Notes under the pieces: generated by a model
Databases searched by the model: none
Told to the model about the DNA's origin: nothing
The model's input: only the letters and a program-made list of their open reading frames with translations
Made by a program: the position numbers and the translations under genes
Part shown: piece after piece, positions 8,660-16,889 of the stretch
How the letters are laid out: each line of letters starts with the position of its first letter
Numbering within the stretch: the first letter of the stretch is position 1
Origin: Spirosoma endbachense
Lineage (GTDB): Bacteria; Bacteroidota; Bacteroidia; Cytophagales; Spirosomataceae
Direction of reading: 5' to 3'
DNA: 36,041 nt
NCBI RefSeq assembly: GCF_010233585.1
Contig: NZ_CP045997.1
Location: forward strand, 10,188,463-10,224,503

Positions 8660-8812
8660 CTAGTCCCCGTTCGGAGTTAATACGTCCTCCTTCGTCTCTT
8701 GACTAGCCTGCTCCACAGTTTCTACAAACTCCTCCGTTGAAACCGTGTGTACATAGGGGTCATCAAGTTCTTCATCCGCATCCGGGGTGAATGGTTGTTT
8801 ATCTATATTCAT
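8660..8812 (-). CDS. small acidic protein, 50 residues, unknown function
   Basis: The frame starts at ATG 8812 and reads MNIDKQPFTPDADEELDDPY, then VHTVSTEEFVETVEQASQET and KEDVLTPNGD before TAG. It is strongly acidic, has no membrane segment or signal peptide, and its codon use looks like that of real genes. No competing frame is open here. It is probably a soluble cytoplasmic protein; the function is unknown. Confidence 0.6.
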   Translation of the reverse strand: MNIDKQPFTPDADEELDDPYVHTVSTEEFVETVEQASQETKEDVLTPNGD

Positions 8813-9200
8813 ACCGGCAAGCTAGTCTTTTTGGCCTGGCTGAAGTAGCAACGACCTAAAGTTTTACAATTTGTAGTTTATTTGACATAAACTGTGACAA
8901 AACGAGCTTTACTGCCAAGCTGTCAGTCAGCTAATACATTATAGATTTATCGTAACAAAGCCATGACGGAGGTTATGGGATTTGAACTTCTTTACTACCA
9001 GCTATCAACGTAAAAAAATGTATTGATAATCAATTGTTTAATGGTTTTGATTTTCCATTGCTGAACAGCTCGAACGATTAGTTATTTTCTATAGCTGATA
9101 GATTCAGCGAAAGCCCATATAATTGGAAAGGGATGTATGAAGTAGATACACTAATTTTATTATTCCCCTTTCTAACCCTCTTGGGGGGTAAACTCTCCAG
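8813..9200. other. non-coding AT-rich stretch
   Basis: I see no gene, RNA or strong repeat here. It separates the 5' end of the acidic small gene from the 3' end of the small gene at 9201-9407 and probably contains the promoter of the former. Confidence 0.45.
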
Positions 9201-9407
9201 TCAATTCACTTTCCTAATCTCAGTCGCACTCAGGGTGATCGTAAATTCGCGCCGTTGGCTGTTCCAGCAGTGCACCCGCTGCCCATATTGACTGATGACC
9301 GGAACAGGCCAGTCAATTTCACCGTTAGCTGCAGCTAACTCTTGAGCAGCCTGCGGGTCGATCAGTGTAACCAAGTCGTCAAGCTTAAACTCATTGTTTT
9401 TCTTCAT
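9201..9407 (-). CDS. small hypothetical protein (68 residues)
   Basis: The frame starts with ATG at 9407 and reads MKKNNEFKLDDLVTLIDPQA, later PVISQYGQRVHCWNSQRREF and TITLSATEIRKVN. It looks like a small soluble domain; the middle (VISQYGQRVHCW...FTITLSATE) could form beta strands. No family was recognised. It lies downstream of the recombinase and the 139-residue gene on the same strand. Confidence 0.5.
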   Translation of the reverse strand: MKKNNEFKLDDLVTLIDPQAAQELAAANGEIDWPVPVISQYGQRVHCWNSQRREFTITLSATEIRKVN

Positions 9408-9453
9408 GAAGTACTGGAGATACGAGTCTGCTAGTTTATTTAGAATTCAGAAT

Positions 9454-9519
9454 GGTTTTGCCGTTTCGTATGGCTCCGGCGGCCACCGTGGCGCGGCCCA
9501 GCGCAGCGGCAAAGTAACC
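9454..9519. repeat. REP-like GC-rich palindrome, copy 2
   Basis: It begins GGTTTTGCCGTTTCGTATGG and ends CAGCGGCAAAGTAACC, so its ends are imperfect inverted repeats. Inside, GGCCACCGTGGCGCGGCC forms further short palindromes. The TGCCGTTTCGTAyGGC and CGGCAAAG parts are shared with 952-992. It lies between two small minus-strand genes. Confidence 0.55.
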
Positions 9520-9529
9520 CCTTAATGAC

Positions 9530-9949
9530 CTACTTCTCATCCAGTTTACTTCCAGGATGCTGCTCGACCGAATAGAGCGTAAGCACCACACGCGCACCAA
9601 CTTCGGCAATTCTGGCCAGTATCGTGGTCGAAAGATGGTGACTGAACTCCCTGGGCTCATCTCCGCACTGATAGCCGATATCGAATTCGCGACGGGTGCA
9701 GGCTGCCCACAGCTTATGGGAGGACTCGTCCAAGGCATCAATTGCCATGAGCATGACACCGATATTCAGGTCAGGTTCTGAGCAGGATCCACTAGTCTCG
9801 AGCCTAGCCGACCACAAGCCGTTCTGCGCCGGTCCAACGTAAAGCGAGCAGAGCACGCCATGCCTCACCAGAGCCTCGGCAAGTGGAGCCAAGTCATACG
9901 GAGCCAACAGGTTAAGATCGGTGTTAATGTAGAAAATTTCGCGTTTCAT
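9530..9949 (-). CDS. hypothetical protein (139 residues), possibly DUF4279-like
   Basis: The frame starts at ATG 9949 with MKREIFYINTDLNLLAPYDL and contains WSARLETSGSCSEPDLNIG, LWAACTRREFDIGYQCGDEP and LARIAEVGARVVLTLYSVEQ. A two-part alpha/beta fold ending in 'helix then LTLYS strand' resembles DUF4279-type proteins, but this is a weak impression. There is no signal peptide. GC content is visibly higher than in the flanks, which may mean recent acquisition. Confidence 0.6.
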   Translation of the reverse strand: MKREIFYINTDLNLLAPYDLAPLAEALVRHGVLCSLYVGPAQNGLWSARLETSGSCSEPDLNIGVMLMAIDALDESSHKLWAACTRREFDIGYQCGDEPREFSHHLSTTILARIAEVGARVVLTLYSVEQHPGSKLDEK

Positions 9950-10088
9950 AGGAGCTGCTCACCGTCGTCTATTGGTACAGGCACTGAGCCATAGCGGTAG
10001 CGATTGTACTAAGTTTGTTCATCGAGTTGGGCAGAACTACCCCTTATTACTCTTATTAATCAAAGAATTATGGCTGATTCTATACTTT

Positions 10089-10733
10089 CTATTCATCAAG
10101 CCGCTTAACACTCATGGCCAAAAACTCTTGACCTCGCCGGGTCCGATAGCCCATCTGATTCAACCGATCGGCGATAGCTCGGTACGTCAGCTCTTCTTGG
10201 CGGTAGAGACGAATTAACTCCGCAGCTTGTCGATTGGCTAAATTCACCTGAGCATTTTGTTGACGGACGACTAAACCTCGACGAGTCACCTCTGGAGTAA
10301 TGTTAGGCATGCCTAATTTATGTCCCTGGGCCTTCTTAGCAGCTAAGGCGGATCGGGTACGCTCACCGATCAGTTCCCGTTCATGTTGGGCTAATACCGC
10401 CATAATGCCAACTGTCAACGTATTAGCATCGGGAATGTCACAAGCCACAAAGTCGACTTCAGAGTTACGCAGCGAGAAGATGAAAGACACATTGCGGCTG
10501 AGCCGATCCAGCTTGGCAATGAGCAAGCGGGCTTTATGCTGTTTCGCCTGAGCAATGGCTGCGGCCAGTTGAGGTCGATCGGCCCGCTTCCCCGACTCCA
10601 CTTCAATAAACTCATCCAGCAGTTCGTCGCCCGCTTTGAGGAATCGTTGGACGATGTCCTGCTGGGCCGAGAGCCCTAATCCACTTTTACCCTGGCTAGC
10701 GGTGGAGACACGGTAGTAAGGAACGTACTTCAT
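10089..10733 (-). CDS. serine site-specific recombinase (resolvase/invertase type)
   Basis: The 214-residue protein begins MKYVPYYRVSTASQGKSGLG, with the catalytic Ser at residue 10 and R8 next to it. AKLDRLSRN (about 74-81) is the second conserved catalytic segment. The resolvase domain is followed by the long E-helix region (GIMAVLAQHERELIGERTRS) and a C-terminal helix-turn-helix (ELTYRAIADRLNQMGYRTRR). Such enzymes invert, excise or resolve DNA between short sites. No obvious transposon or invertible segment bounded by its sites is visible, so its target is unknown. A small gene diverges upstream. Confidence 0.9.
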   Translation of the reverse strand: MKYVPYYRVSTASQGKSGLGLSAQQDIVQRFLKAGDELLDEFIEVESGKRADRPQLAAAIAQAKQHKARLLIAKLDRLSRNVSFIFSLRNSEVDFVACDIPDANTLTVGIMAVLAQHERELIGERTRSALAAKKAQGHKLGMPNITPEVTRRGLVVRQQNAQVNLANRQAAELIRLYRQEELTYRAIADRLNQMGYRTRRGQEFLAMSVKRLDE

Positions 10734-10926
10734 TCAAATTATTTACGTATATAGGTAAGAGTTAGAAAGGGAGCCGAAAACTCTACTTTTTGCTCCTTTC
10801 CAAATTTAATTTGGCTCGCTTCAAGTGCCTTTTAGACGAAGATAGACAAATATACCTCTTTGAGAAGCTTCTCTTTTTATAGCGACCAGGTTTTCGGCTA
10901 TCTTTAGGTAACAATATCCACTAGCA

Positions 10927-11118
10927 ATGGCCGCACTCTTGTTCAAAGCTCAACTCGTCAATCAGGCAGGTGTACCCACAGCCGAGTTCGCTCGTATTCT
11001 ATTTGGAGTTGACTCACCAGAGGAAAAAGAGAAAACGTTTCGGGCTATTTGTAAAACGACTTATCCCCAGTTGCGCATCCAGGAGCCGTTGAGCATTTCG
11101 CCCGCTAAACTTGACTAA
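10927..11118 (+). CDS. small hypothetical protein (63 residues)
   Basis: The frame reads MAALLFKAQLVNQAGVPTAE, FARILFGVDSPEEKEKTFRA and ICKTTYPQLRIQEPLSISPA before KLD and stop. It appears soluble and helical, with a short helix-turn-helix-like centre. It is divergently transcribed from the serine recombinase across about 190 nt that contain the short palindrome GAGAAGCTTCTC. The function is unknown; it could be a small regulator linked to the recombinase. Confidence 0.45.
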   Translation: MAALLFKAQLVNQAGVPTAEFARILFGVDSPEEKEKTFRAICKTTYPQLRIQEPLSISPAKLD

Positions 11119-11370
11119 TGTTTATCGTGACGCCCAATACTAGTCCGTCAATAAGTTGGTAAAGTCGTTTAAGTGTCCCCCAGCTATTTAGGTACTGTAG
11201 AACATTAAAAGCGTCAGTATCTCTGGATAGATTTGGTCAGGAGCATATAAGGATGGCTTTCATTAGAGGCAAATGGTCATAAAAACGCCCTCATATTGTC
11301 GCGATTGACCCGCATCAGCGTAGCTCACCTGGTTTACTTTTGTATAAACAGTAAACTACTGGCTGACCAC

Positions 11371-11922
11371 ATGAGATCGGTATCATTTAGTATGAATATT
11401 AGCCTGGACGGCTACTGCGATCACACGATGTTCAATCCCAGTGAAGAGGTGCTGGAGTATTTCACAGCAACGTTGAGCGGGGTAGATCTGCTGTTTTTCG
11501 GTCGAGTGATGTATCAACTTATGTTTCCCTATTGGGCTGATGTAGCCCAAACTAAATCCGGCACAGCGACTGAAAATCGATTTGCTGAGCGGCTGACGGC
11601 GATCGATCGAGTGGTGATGTCACGCTCCTTAAACAGCGTCGATGATAAAACACGCATTGTCCGCAGCCACCCGGCCGAAGAACTCCTAAAACTGAAGCAG
11701 CAACCGGGCGACAAAATTTCGGTAGACAGTGTCAGCTTATTGCCAGAATTCATCCAAGCCGGTCTGATCGATGAATTTCAGTTGGTTGTCCATCCGGTGA
11801 TGGTGGGGCAGGGGAGACCCTTGCTTACTGGGGGAAGCCTACAGGAAACGCTTAATTTAAAGTTGGTTGATACGATTGCGTTCAAATCCGGCAATGTGGC
11901 GCTTCACTACTTGAAACAGTGA
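11371..11922 (+). CDS. dihydrofolate reductase / RibD C-terminal family protein
   Basis: Start chosen at ATG 11371 (MRSVSFSMNISLDGYCD); the longer open frame from 11296 adds an N-terminus unlike the family. The 183-residue protein has the opening strand with SLDGY, the cofactor segment DLLFFGRVMYQ, and the closing segment QAGLIDEFQLVVHPVMVGQG with RPLL. These are signatures of the RibD_C/YwjB-type reductase family, which binds NADPH. The actual substrate (pteridine, riboflavin precursor or other) is unknown. It is a single gene with no obvious partner. Confidence 0.85.
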   Translation: MRSVSFSMNISLDGYCDHTMFNPSEEVLEYFTATLSGVDLLFFGRVMYQLMFPYWADVAQTKSGTATENRFAERLTAIDRVVMSRSLNSVDDKTRIVRSHPAEELLKLKQQPGDKISVDSVSLLPEFIQAGLIDEFQLVVHPVMVGQGRPLLTGGSLQETLNLKLVDTIAFKSGNVALHYLKQ

Positions 11923-12109
11923 CAGAAGATTATCCAGTCGAATTACTAGTATCAGTATCCATCTAGACGCGATAAGCGTAACCTTAGTTAAACGTTCCTT
12001 TAATAAATGTTAAATCCACTATTCTACATTTCACATGTTGTCACAAGAACAATTAGATCAGCCAATTTATAATTTAGGATACTTATTTAATATTTAAAAT
12101 GGAAGGTGA

Positions 12110-12358
12110 AAAGAAGTATACATTACCGTTCAGGTGCCCATGGATGGGCTACCGGATGGTCTATATCGCTATACAATTTTGCAAATCAGCGATCTTCATG
12201 CCGGGGCCGGTATCCCTCGTCACTATATAGACCAGGTCGTTCAGAAAGCTCTTAATCAGCCCATGGATATTATCGTGCTTACGGGCGATATTGCTGAAGG
12301 AAACTTTAGTAAGTATCAGCATCGTGTTGAGCCGATTTCCCAATTGAAGGTGAGTCAC
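12110..12358 (+). pseudogene. calcineurin-like metallophosphoesterase fragment
   Basis: The frame contains LPDGLYRYTILQISDLHAGA, with the first metal motif D-L-H, and DIIVLTGDIAEGNF, with the second metal Asp (TGD). It then continues to HRVEPISQLK before losing similarity. The family continues with GNHE and later His motifs, which are missing. Upstream the same frame (EVYITVQVPMDG) is open only to a TGA at 12107-12109, so the N-terminus is missing too. Both ends are lost and the fragment abuts the 3' end of the 778-residue gene on the other strand. It cannot be catalytic. Confidence 0.8.
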
Positions 12359-12361
12359 GAG

Positions 12362-14698
12362 TCAATCAAATACCTTACTTTCTGGCCACAACTGCATAAT
12401 AATTCTTTCCAGATCGGTATGTTTTAACCAAAGTGCTTTTTCCTCCTTGAGATAATTTAAGTCGTCTTTATTGGTACCGAAGCCGTGACGGTGGCTCCTT
12501 ATTAAAGAAGCTACTGCCAGTTGAATTTCGTCTTTCTGGGCTTGATAGCATGCCTGGTAAAAATAGATACGTCTATGGCCTTCCTGCCGTGGTTGGATAT
12601 CTCCTTCGGAAGTAGCCGTTGAATGAAGCAATATTAATCTATTCATTTTTCCAGACAAGTATCTCACGATCTTTGCCCGGTATTCATGCTCAGCATGAGT
12701 CATCCACTCTTTATATTTCTCTTCTCTCGTATCTGTGCGAACTTCATCATATACCGTTTGCCCAAATGGAAACCCGTCCTCTGTTTCGTCTGGTAGCTTC
12801 CCATCTGTCATGGCTTCTAAGAACAACTCTACCCGCGCTTCCGGTACTTTACCTCGTCTCACGGAAACTCCATACAATTTGTTTACCTCCTCTGTTTTTT
12901 CGAGCCAGAAAACGAAATGGATATAGGTGTAATCCCCCGGAAGTTTTGGGCCATCTGGAATGGACTGAAACGTGATAGCCAGGTAATTTACCCCCCGCTC
13001 TACTTTACTGGTTTGGATCGGACTTGACGATGCGGAAAACTGCATCCACGCTGTTCCATCAGCACACAAGCGCAGCGGATACTCTACGATAAAATATTGC
13101 CGGGCTTTGAGCGGTACGGTCGGTTTCTCACGAACCCAACGACGTTCTAGGGAGTAAACCTTATATAACCCAACCAGCCCGAACTTTGGGGCCTGTGCAT
13201 CATAATTCGGACTCGTCAAATTAGCTACCGACTTAATTGTATTAATTTCTGTGAGTGCTGGTTGGGTAATGCCCGTAAAAAAATCAAACAAGATCTGACT
13301 ATACTCTCCTGTGGCTTTATTGAAATCATCTCTGCCTGTGAGTAGAAATACGGCTGGCTTGGGGGCTGATTCCATTCGTCTAATTGCCGTTCGGCTCCCC
13401 ATAATCGTTTCCTTCTCATTGTCATTGAGTCCTGTACCAATACCCCATACCCATTCGTCGGGCGCCGTTAGGTTAAAAAGCAGCCGAAACCGATACTGTC
13501 CAGACAGTCGCAGATAGTTGAATTCCAGTGACAACAGTTGGTTAGCCTGTCCCCAAACCCGCACATCCCCTCGAATGGTTTGGATTTGACTGTCCATAGT
13601 GTCAACGCCTTCTGTACTTTCCTGTAATGCCGCATCCATTAGACGGAGTGCCACCTTCCCGTTACTCTCAATAATACATCTAAATCGATGGAGGGTGCTG
13701 GTGACTGCGTTCATGTAAAAGCCGGTGTATATCCCCGCCATTGAGTTGATGGTTGACCAGGCTGTAGCCACTGTAGTTACCACATCCTCACGGGGGACAG
13801 CTAGCACTTTATTAGCCAGAAAATAATGTATCTGATGGGCTAGTTCTTCCTGATCTGCTGCGTCCGTAGCTGGTTTCAAGATGGTTAGCCCTACACTCGG
13901 GATGGAATCGTAGTCCGCTGGCAAGGTATAGATCGTCGAAAATGTACCCGTAAAGTAAGAGCTAGGATCATCCAGCGAAAATATAGGCGTGGCCATACCC
14001 GAGAAAACATCCTGCTGACCCGCAGAGATGATCAGATTAATGTAATCCCGCTCTTTTGTTTTCCTTTCTTCCCACAAATTAACAAACAGAGTCAGGTTTT
14101 TCCCTTCCTGCCACTTCCCGGTAAACTCAATTCTGGCTTCATTCTTAGCCGCAGCATCAATTGCCTGTGCCTGTAAGGAAAGACTAGCCATACGTTTCTG
14201 TTCGTGTAAGGTCAATTCCCCACTAAAAATTTTTGAGCGATGCACACTGTAGCAGTAGCAGGTGTATGTAACACTTTTACGAGGTAGTGGCTGCTGTAGA
14301 TCAGGTGACTCAACCTGAACACCCGCAATGCGAATCTTAAGTTGCGTTGAATCCTTTCCGCTCAACGTTCGTATCTCTACCTGCTGAAGCTGATACAGTG
14401 CCCAGAAGAGGTCTACATACTTTTCTTTTTTCGCATCATGGCCGGATCGTACCTCAAACATCCGGTGAATTGTCATAGGACTCAATCCTGGAATCTTCAA
14501 GTCGGCAATTTGACTCTTGAGTGCACTAAAATGTATCCTGTTAATTCCCTCGGCATCCCCTTTTTTAAGGTTAACCCTAACCTCTACAGCCAGTTGGCGT
14601 AGCTGCTGGACTGTCAGTCTGGCCAGTGCCTCTTCCAGAATTTGTCGTGTGTAATCAGGAACATGTTGACTCGACTGGGGTTGCTGTGATTCACTCAT
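12362..14698 (-). CDS. 778-residue protein of unknown function with three possible repeats of a beta-rich unit
   Basis: No signal peptide or membrane segment is visible, so it is probably cytoplasmic. Residues 13-110 are helical (TRQILEEALARLTVQQLRQL; LSPMTIHRMFEVRSGHDAKK) and could be a DNA-binding or adaptor domain. Three stretches look alike in layout: about 143-260 (FTGKWQEGKNLTLFVNLWEE), 321-445 (GDVRVWGQANQLLSLEFNYL) and 508-632 (VERGVNYLAITFQSI, DYTYIHFVFWLE). Each starts with an aromatic Y-x(2,4)-Y strand and has a G-W/V-x(4)-L-x-L pair of strands near the middle. The tail (650-778) is helical and ends KHTDLERIIMQLWPESKVFD. I know no family with this arrangement. A promoter-like sequence and two palindromes lie upstream. 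Unknown function; a regulatory or sensing role is a guess. Confidence 0.8.
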   Translation of the reverse strand: MSESQQPQSSQHVPDYTRQILEEALARLTVQQLRQLAVEVRVNLKKGDAEGINRIHFSALKSQIADLKIPGLSPMTIHRMFEVRSGHDAKKEKYVDLFWALYQLQQVEIRTLSGKDSTQLKIRIAGVQVESPDLQQPLPRKSVTYTCYCYSVHRSKIFSGELTLHEQKRMASLSLQAQAIDAAAKNEARIEFTGKWQEGKNLTLFVNLWEERKTKERDYINLIISAGQQDVFSGMATPIFSLDDPSSYFTGTFSTIYTLPADYDSIPSVGLTILKPATDAADQEELAHQIHYFLANKVLAVPREDVVTTVATAWSTINSMAGIYTGFYMNAVTSTLHRFRCIIESNGKVALRLMDAALQESTEGVDTMDSQIQTIRGDVRVWGQANQLLSLEFNYLRLSGQYRFRLLFNLTAPDEWVWGIGTGLNDNEKETIMGSRTAIRRMESAPKPAVFLLTGRDDFNKATGEYSQILFDFFTGITQPALTEINTIKSVANLTSPNYDAQAPKFGLVGLYKVYSLERRWVREKPTVPLKARQYFIVEYPLRLCADGTAWMQFSASSSPIQTSKVERGVNYLAITFQSIPDGPKLPGDYTYIHFVFWLEKTEEVNKLYGVSVRRGKVPEARVELFLEAMTDGKLPDETEDGFPFGQTVYDEVRTDTREEKYKEWMTHAEHEYRAKIVRYLSGKMNRLILLHSTATSEGDIQPRQEGHRRIYFYQACYQAQKDEIQLAVASLIRSHRHGFGTNKDDLNYLKEEKALWLKHTDLERIIMQLWPESKVFD

Positions 14699-14755
14699 AG
14701 GTATGGTATGGCACTACAATTATCAGGATACTTTCTCTGCCGAAGCGATTCAACT

Positions 14756-14763
14756 CAAAATTA
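14756..14763 (-). promoter_or_regulatory. candidate -7 promoter element for the 778-residue gene
   Basis: On the minus strand the sequence is TAATTTTG, a full match to the Bacteroidota consensus TAnnTTTG. It would give a 5' leader of about 50 nt. No clear TTG is present 17-20 nt upstream; that position falls at the edge of the first TATCATGATA palindrome. Confidence 0.45.
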
Positions 14764-14784
14764 TACTTAATCCCCGTTTTATTT

Positions 14785-14836
14785 TATCATGATAGAAATC
14801 AGGGAATAGACAATTTTTCAAAAACTTATCATGATA
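14785..14836. promoter_or_regulatory. pair of identical 10-bp palindromes (operator-like)
   Basis: TATCATGATA occurs at 14785-14794 and again at 14827-14836, 42 bp apart, about four helical turns. The first lies where the -33 element of the candidate promoter would be. The 324-bp region between this gene and the divergent gene at 15023 otherwise contains AT-rich sequence and no gene. The arrangement suggests two binding sites for a dimeric regulator on one DNA face. Confidence 0.5.
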
Positions 14837-15022
14837 ATTTTAATTCAAGCGAATAATATTTCGTGATATGCTATAGATTTAACAAATTAACGCTTATTTG
14901 TAGCAGGATAACAAAATATTATTCTTAAAAATCTTGTTTTGTCCATTTAAACTGTATTAATTACATCTAGCAACTACCTATAATTTCTTCTCAATCAAAA
15001 CTAATCAAACCCCTAATGAGTC

Positions 15023-15463
15023 ATGAAAGCGCCGTCCGTTATCCTCCCAAGCCTGATGCTCCTGGTTAGCCTTGAGACAATCGGTTTTGTCGGGCATTCG
15101 CATCCCGACCTAATTACTTCCGAGGTAGGCGTCATCAGTGTACTACTGATGATCACTTCAATCGGGAGCCTAGCTTTGGTGAACCTGGGTGTTCATTCCA
15201 ACACGCTGGTACCCAAAGCCCGGAAAAAGCATAAGGTGCATAGAATCCTCGATACCTTGCTGCTCTGGCTGTGTGTGCCGTCGCTTCTTCAGGTATACGT
15301 GGAAGCTTTTTCGGGTAATGAGTTTCTGCATCGGCTCATCCTGTTTGGGTACCTGAGCTTTTCAATACCTGCACTGACCGGTCTTGTCATTGTAATGTGT
15401 TCGGTAAGCTGGAAACGGGAAAACACAAATCCTCCCAAAACCCATGAAAAAATCACCCTGTAA
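15023..15463 (+). CDS. small membrane protein (146 residues), unknown function
   Basis: There are four likely membrane segments: VILPSLMLLVSLETIGFVG (about 6-24), VGVISVLLMITSIGSLALVN (about 36-55), LLLWLCVPSLLQVYVEAF (about 78-95) and LILFGYLSFSIPALTGLVIV (about 105-125). The loop PKARKKHKVHR between spans 2 and 3 is strongly basic, which suggests it is cytoplasmic. The C-terminus is hydrophilic. It is divergent from the 778-residue gene and ends just before a terminator hairpin. Function unknown. Confidence 0.7.
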   Translation: MKAPSVILPSLMLLVSLETIGFVGHSHPDLITSEVGVISVLLMITSIGSLALVNLGVHSNTLVPKARKKHKVHRILDTLLLWLCVPSLLQVYVEAFSGNEFLHRLILFGYLSFSIPALTGLVIVMCSVSWKRENTNPPKTHEKITL

Positions 15464-15487
15464 ACCACAGTCATACCGAAGCCCCTC

Positions 15488-15523
15488 CCAGCGAAGCCCA
15501 TCTATTCAGTTGGGCTTCGCTGG
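15488..15523 (+). terminator. terminator after the small membrane protein gene
   Basis: The 13-bp perfect stem CCAGCGAAGCCCA / TGGGCTTCGCTGG with a 10-nt loop is followed by TTTTGAT. It starts about 25 nt after the stop codon at 15463. Confidence 0.75.
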
Positions 15524-15556
15524 TTTTGATAGTTAATAATCTGGCAAAAGATTGCC

Positions 15557-15586
15557 AAAAAAAACGCCGGCCGTGGAGGTCCGGCG
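15557..15586 (-). terminator. possible minus-strand terminator hairpin
   Basis: On the minus strand a stem CGCCGG-N10-CCGGCG is followed by eight Ts. No clear minus-strand gene lies immediately upstream: 15587-15750 is GC-rich and shows no recognisable protein in either strand. It may be the end of a gene lost when the neighbouring IS arrived. Confidence 0.35.
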
Positions 15587-15837
15587 CAACCAGCTACGAT
15601 AAGAATACAGCGCCAAACAGGAACCCGATCCACACTCGCGTCGGCGACGACCGCACAGTAACCGGCAAGCCCTGGCCCCAAAGGCCCGGCACTACCCGCA
15701 ACCGATGCCAAGTGAACACCACCGGTGTCAAAACTATTCCGGGCGGGTCAAGATGACTTGTCCTGACAAATGTTGACCATAAACAGTCAATTTATGGACA
15801 GACTTGTTAGACTACGCATGAAAAAGCCCAAACCTGT

Positions 15838-16212
15838 ATGCGCCAAATGGTGGCCGCCGTTCTACTCGGTCAACTCAACATTGACCAAGCCACTGAGCGG
15901 TATAAAGTCAATCGAATGACCGTCCTGCGCTGGATCAGAAAAATCGAAGAGGAGACAAAAGCCAATAAGCAAGCTGCCTCGTGTGATTCTGATCTGCCAC
16001 CCCCTCGAAAACGAGCGTCAACCAAGAACTCGCCCCAGCAGAATGAAGCCGAAGTCAATCAACTGCGGGCCAAGCTGCGTTCGCTCGAACAAGAACTGGA
16101 AGCGGCTAATTTCAAAGTCCTTTATTATTCAACTCTGGTCCGGGTGGCTAAACATGAATTGGGGGTGGATATTGAAAAAAAGTCCGTTACCAAGCCATCC
16201 GGTTTATGCTGA
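15838..16212 (+). CDS. IS3-family transposase OrfA (helix-turn-helix and leucine-zipper part)
   Basis: The 124-residue frame has a helix-turn-helix typical of IS3 OrfA (MRQMVAAVLLGQLNIDQATE, RYKVNRMTVLRWIRKIEEET) and a coiled coil (EAEVNQLRAKLRSLEQELEA). Near its end the run A7G at 16175-16182 allows -1 slippage into orfB (IEKKVRYQAIRFML), as usual for the family. An ATG at 15818 would begin MKKPK, as in related elements, but it is one base out of frame with the rest. Translation therefore probably starts at 15838, or the 5' end carries a small indel. Confidence 0.8.
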   Translation: MRQMVAAVLLGQLNIDQATERYKVNRMTVLRWIRKIEEETKANKQAASCDSDLPPPRKRASTKNSPQQNEAEVNQLRAKLRSLEQELEAANFKVLYYSTLVRVAKHELGVDIEKKSVTKPSGLC

Positions 16213-16583
16213 CCAATTATCCCAACATTTCGATTCGGCAGCTAGAGGGTGTGCTTGGTTTTTCTCGACAGGCTTACTATCAATATTGGCAACGGCAAAC
16301 GGGCCAGGTGAGCTACGACGCTGACATACTACTTCTGGTCAAGAAAGTTCGTCAGGATCATCCACGTATTGGCGGTCGTAAGCTCTACAGTATGTTAGAG
16401 GAAGAGTTTTTGGAAAGGGGAATAAAGATGGGACGGGATGGCTTTTTCGACCTTCTAGCAGCTAATTGACTGTTAATTAGAAGGCGAAGGCGGAAGGTGA
16501 GGACTACCTTTTCGGGTCATCCGTTCCGCAAGTACCCGAACCTGATCAAGGACTTAGTCGTGGAAAGACCTAACCAATTGTGG

Positions 16584-16599
16584 CCGGGCCGCCGGTGCG
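16584..16599 (+). repeat. 16-nt GC-rich insertion, copy 1
   Basis: CCGGGCCGCCGGTGCG splits the codons for QLW|VSDITYW. The uninterrupted sequence would be TGG-GTA-TCG. The insertion lies inside GG|GT and shifts the frame by one. An identical copy is at 16874-16889. With the flanking GG and GT, 20 nt are identical at the two sites. Confidence 0.9.
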
Positions 16600-16873
16600 G
16601 TATCGGACATCACCTATTGGTTTACGCAGTACGGATGCCTCTATATCTCGTTCGTGACCGATGCCTATTCCAAACGAATCATGGGTTATTGTGTAGCCCC
16701 AACTCTAGGGGCTATTCATTGCAAAGCGGCCTTACAAATGGCCCTGAAAAAGATCAATAGACGAACGGCCAAGGCATTGATTCACCATAGTGATCGGGGA
16801 ATTCAATACTGTAGCGCCATCTATACCACGTTGCTGGACGCCTATCATGTTGATATCAGTATGACTGAGACGG

Positions 16874-16889
16874 CCGGGCCGCCGGTGCG
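16874..16889 (+). repeat. 16-nt GC-rich insertion, copy 2
   Basis: The same 16 bases as at 16584-16599 split MTET|GDPLENP, again inside GG|GT. The uninterrupted sequence would be ACG-GGT-GAT. The core CCGG-GCCG-CCGG can form a very short hairpin. Confidence 0.9.

Noticed and set aside
9785..9802. Three abutting restriction-type hexamers (GGATCC ACTAGT CTCGAG), like a vector polylinker
   Set aside because: They lie in frame inside the 139-residue gene (LETSGS) and no other vector-like sequence flanks them. Chance within coding sequence is the simpler explanation, though a read check would be easy.
15526..15756. 76-codon GC-rich open frame before the IS3 element
   Set aside because: Neither strand gives a recognisable or well-composed protein. 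The high GC may reflect a remnant of a lost gene, but this cannot be supported.
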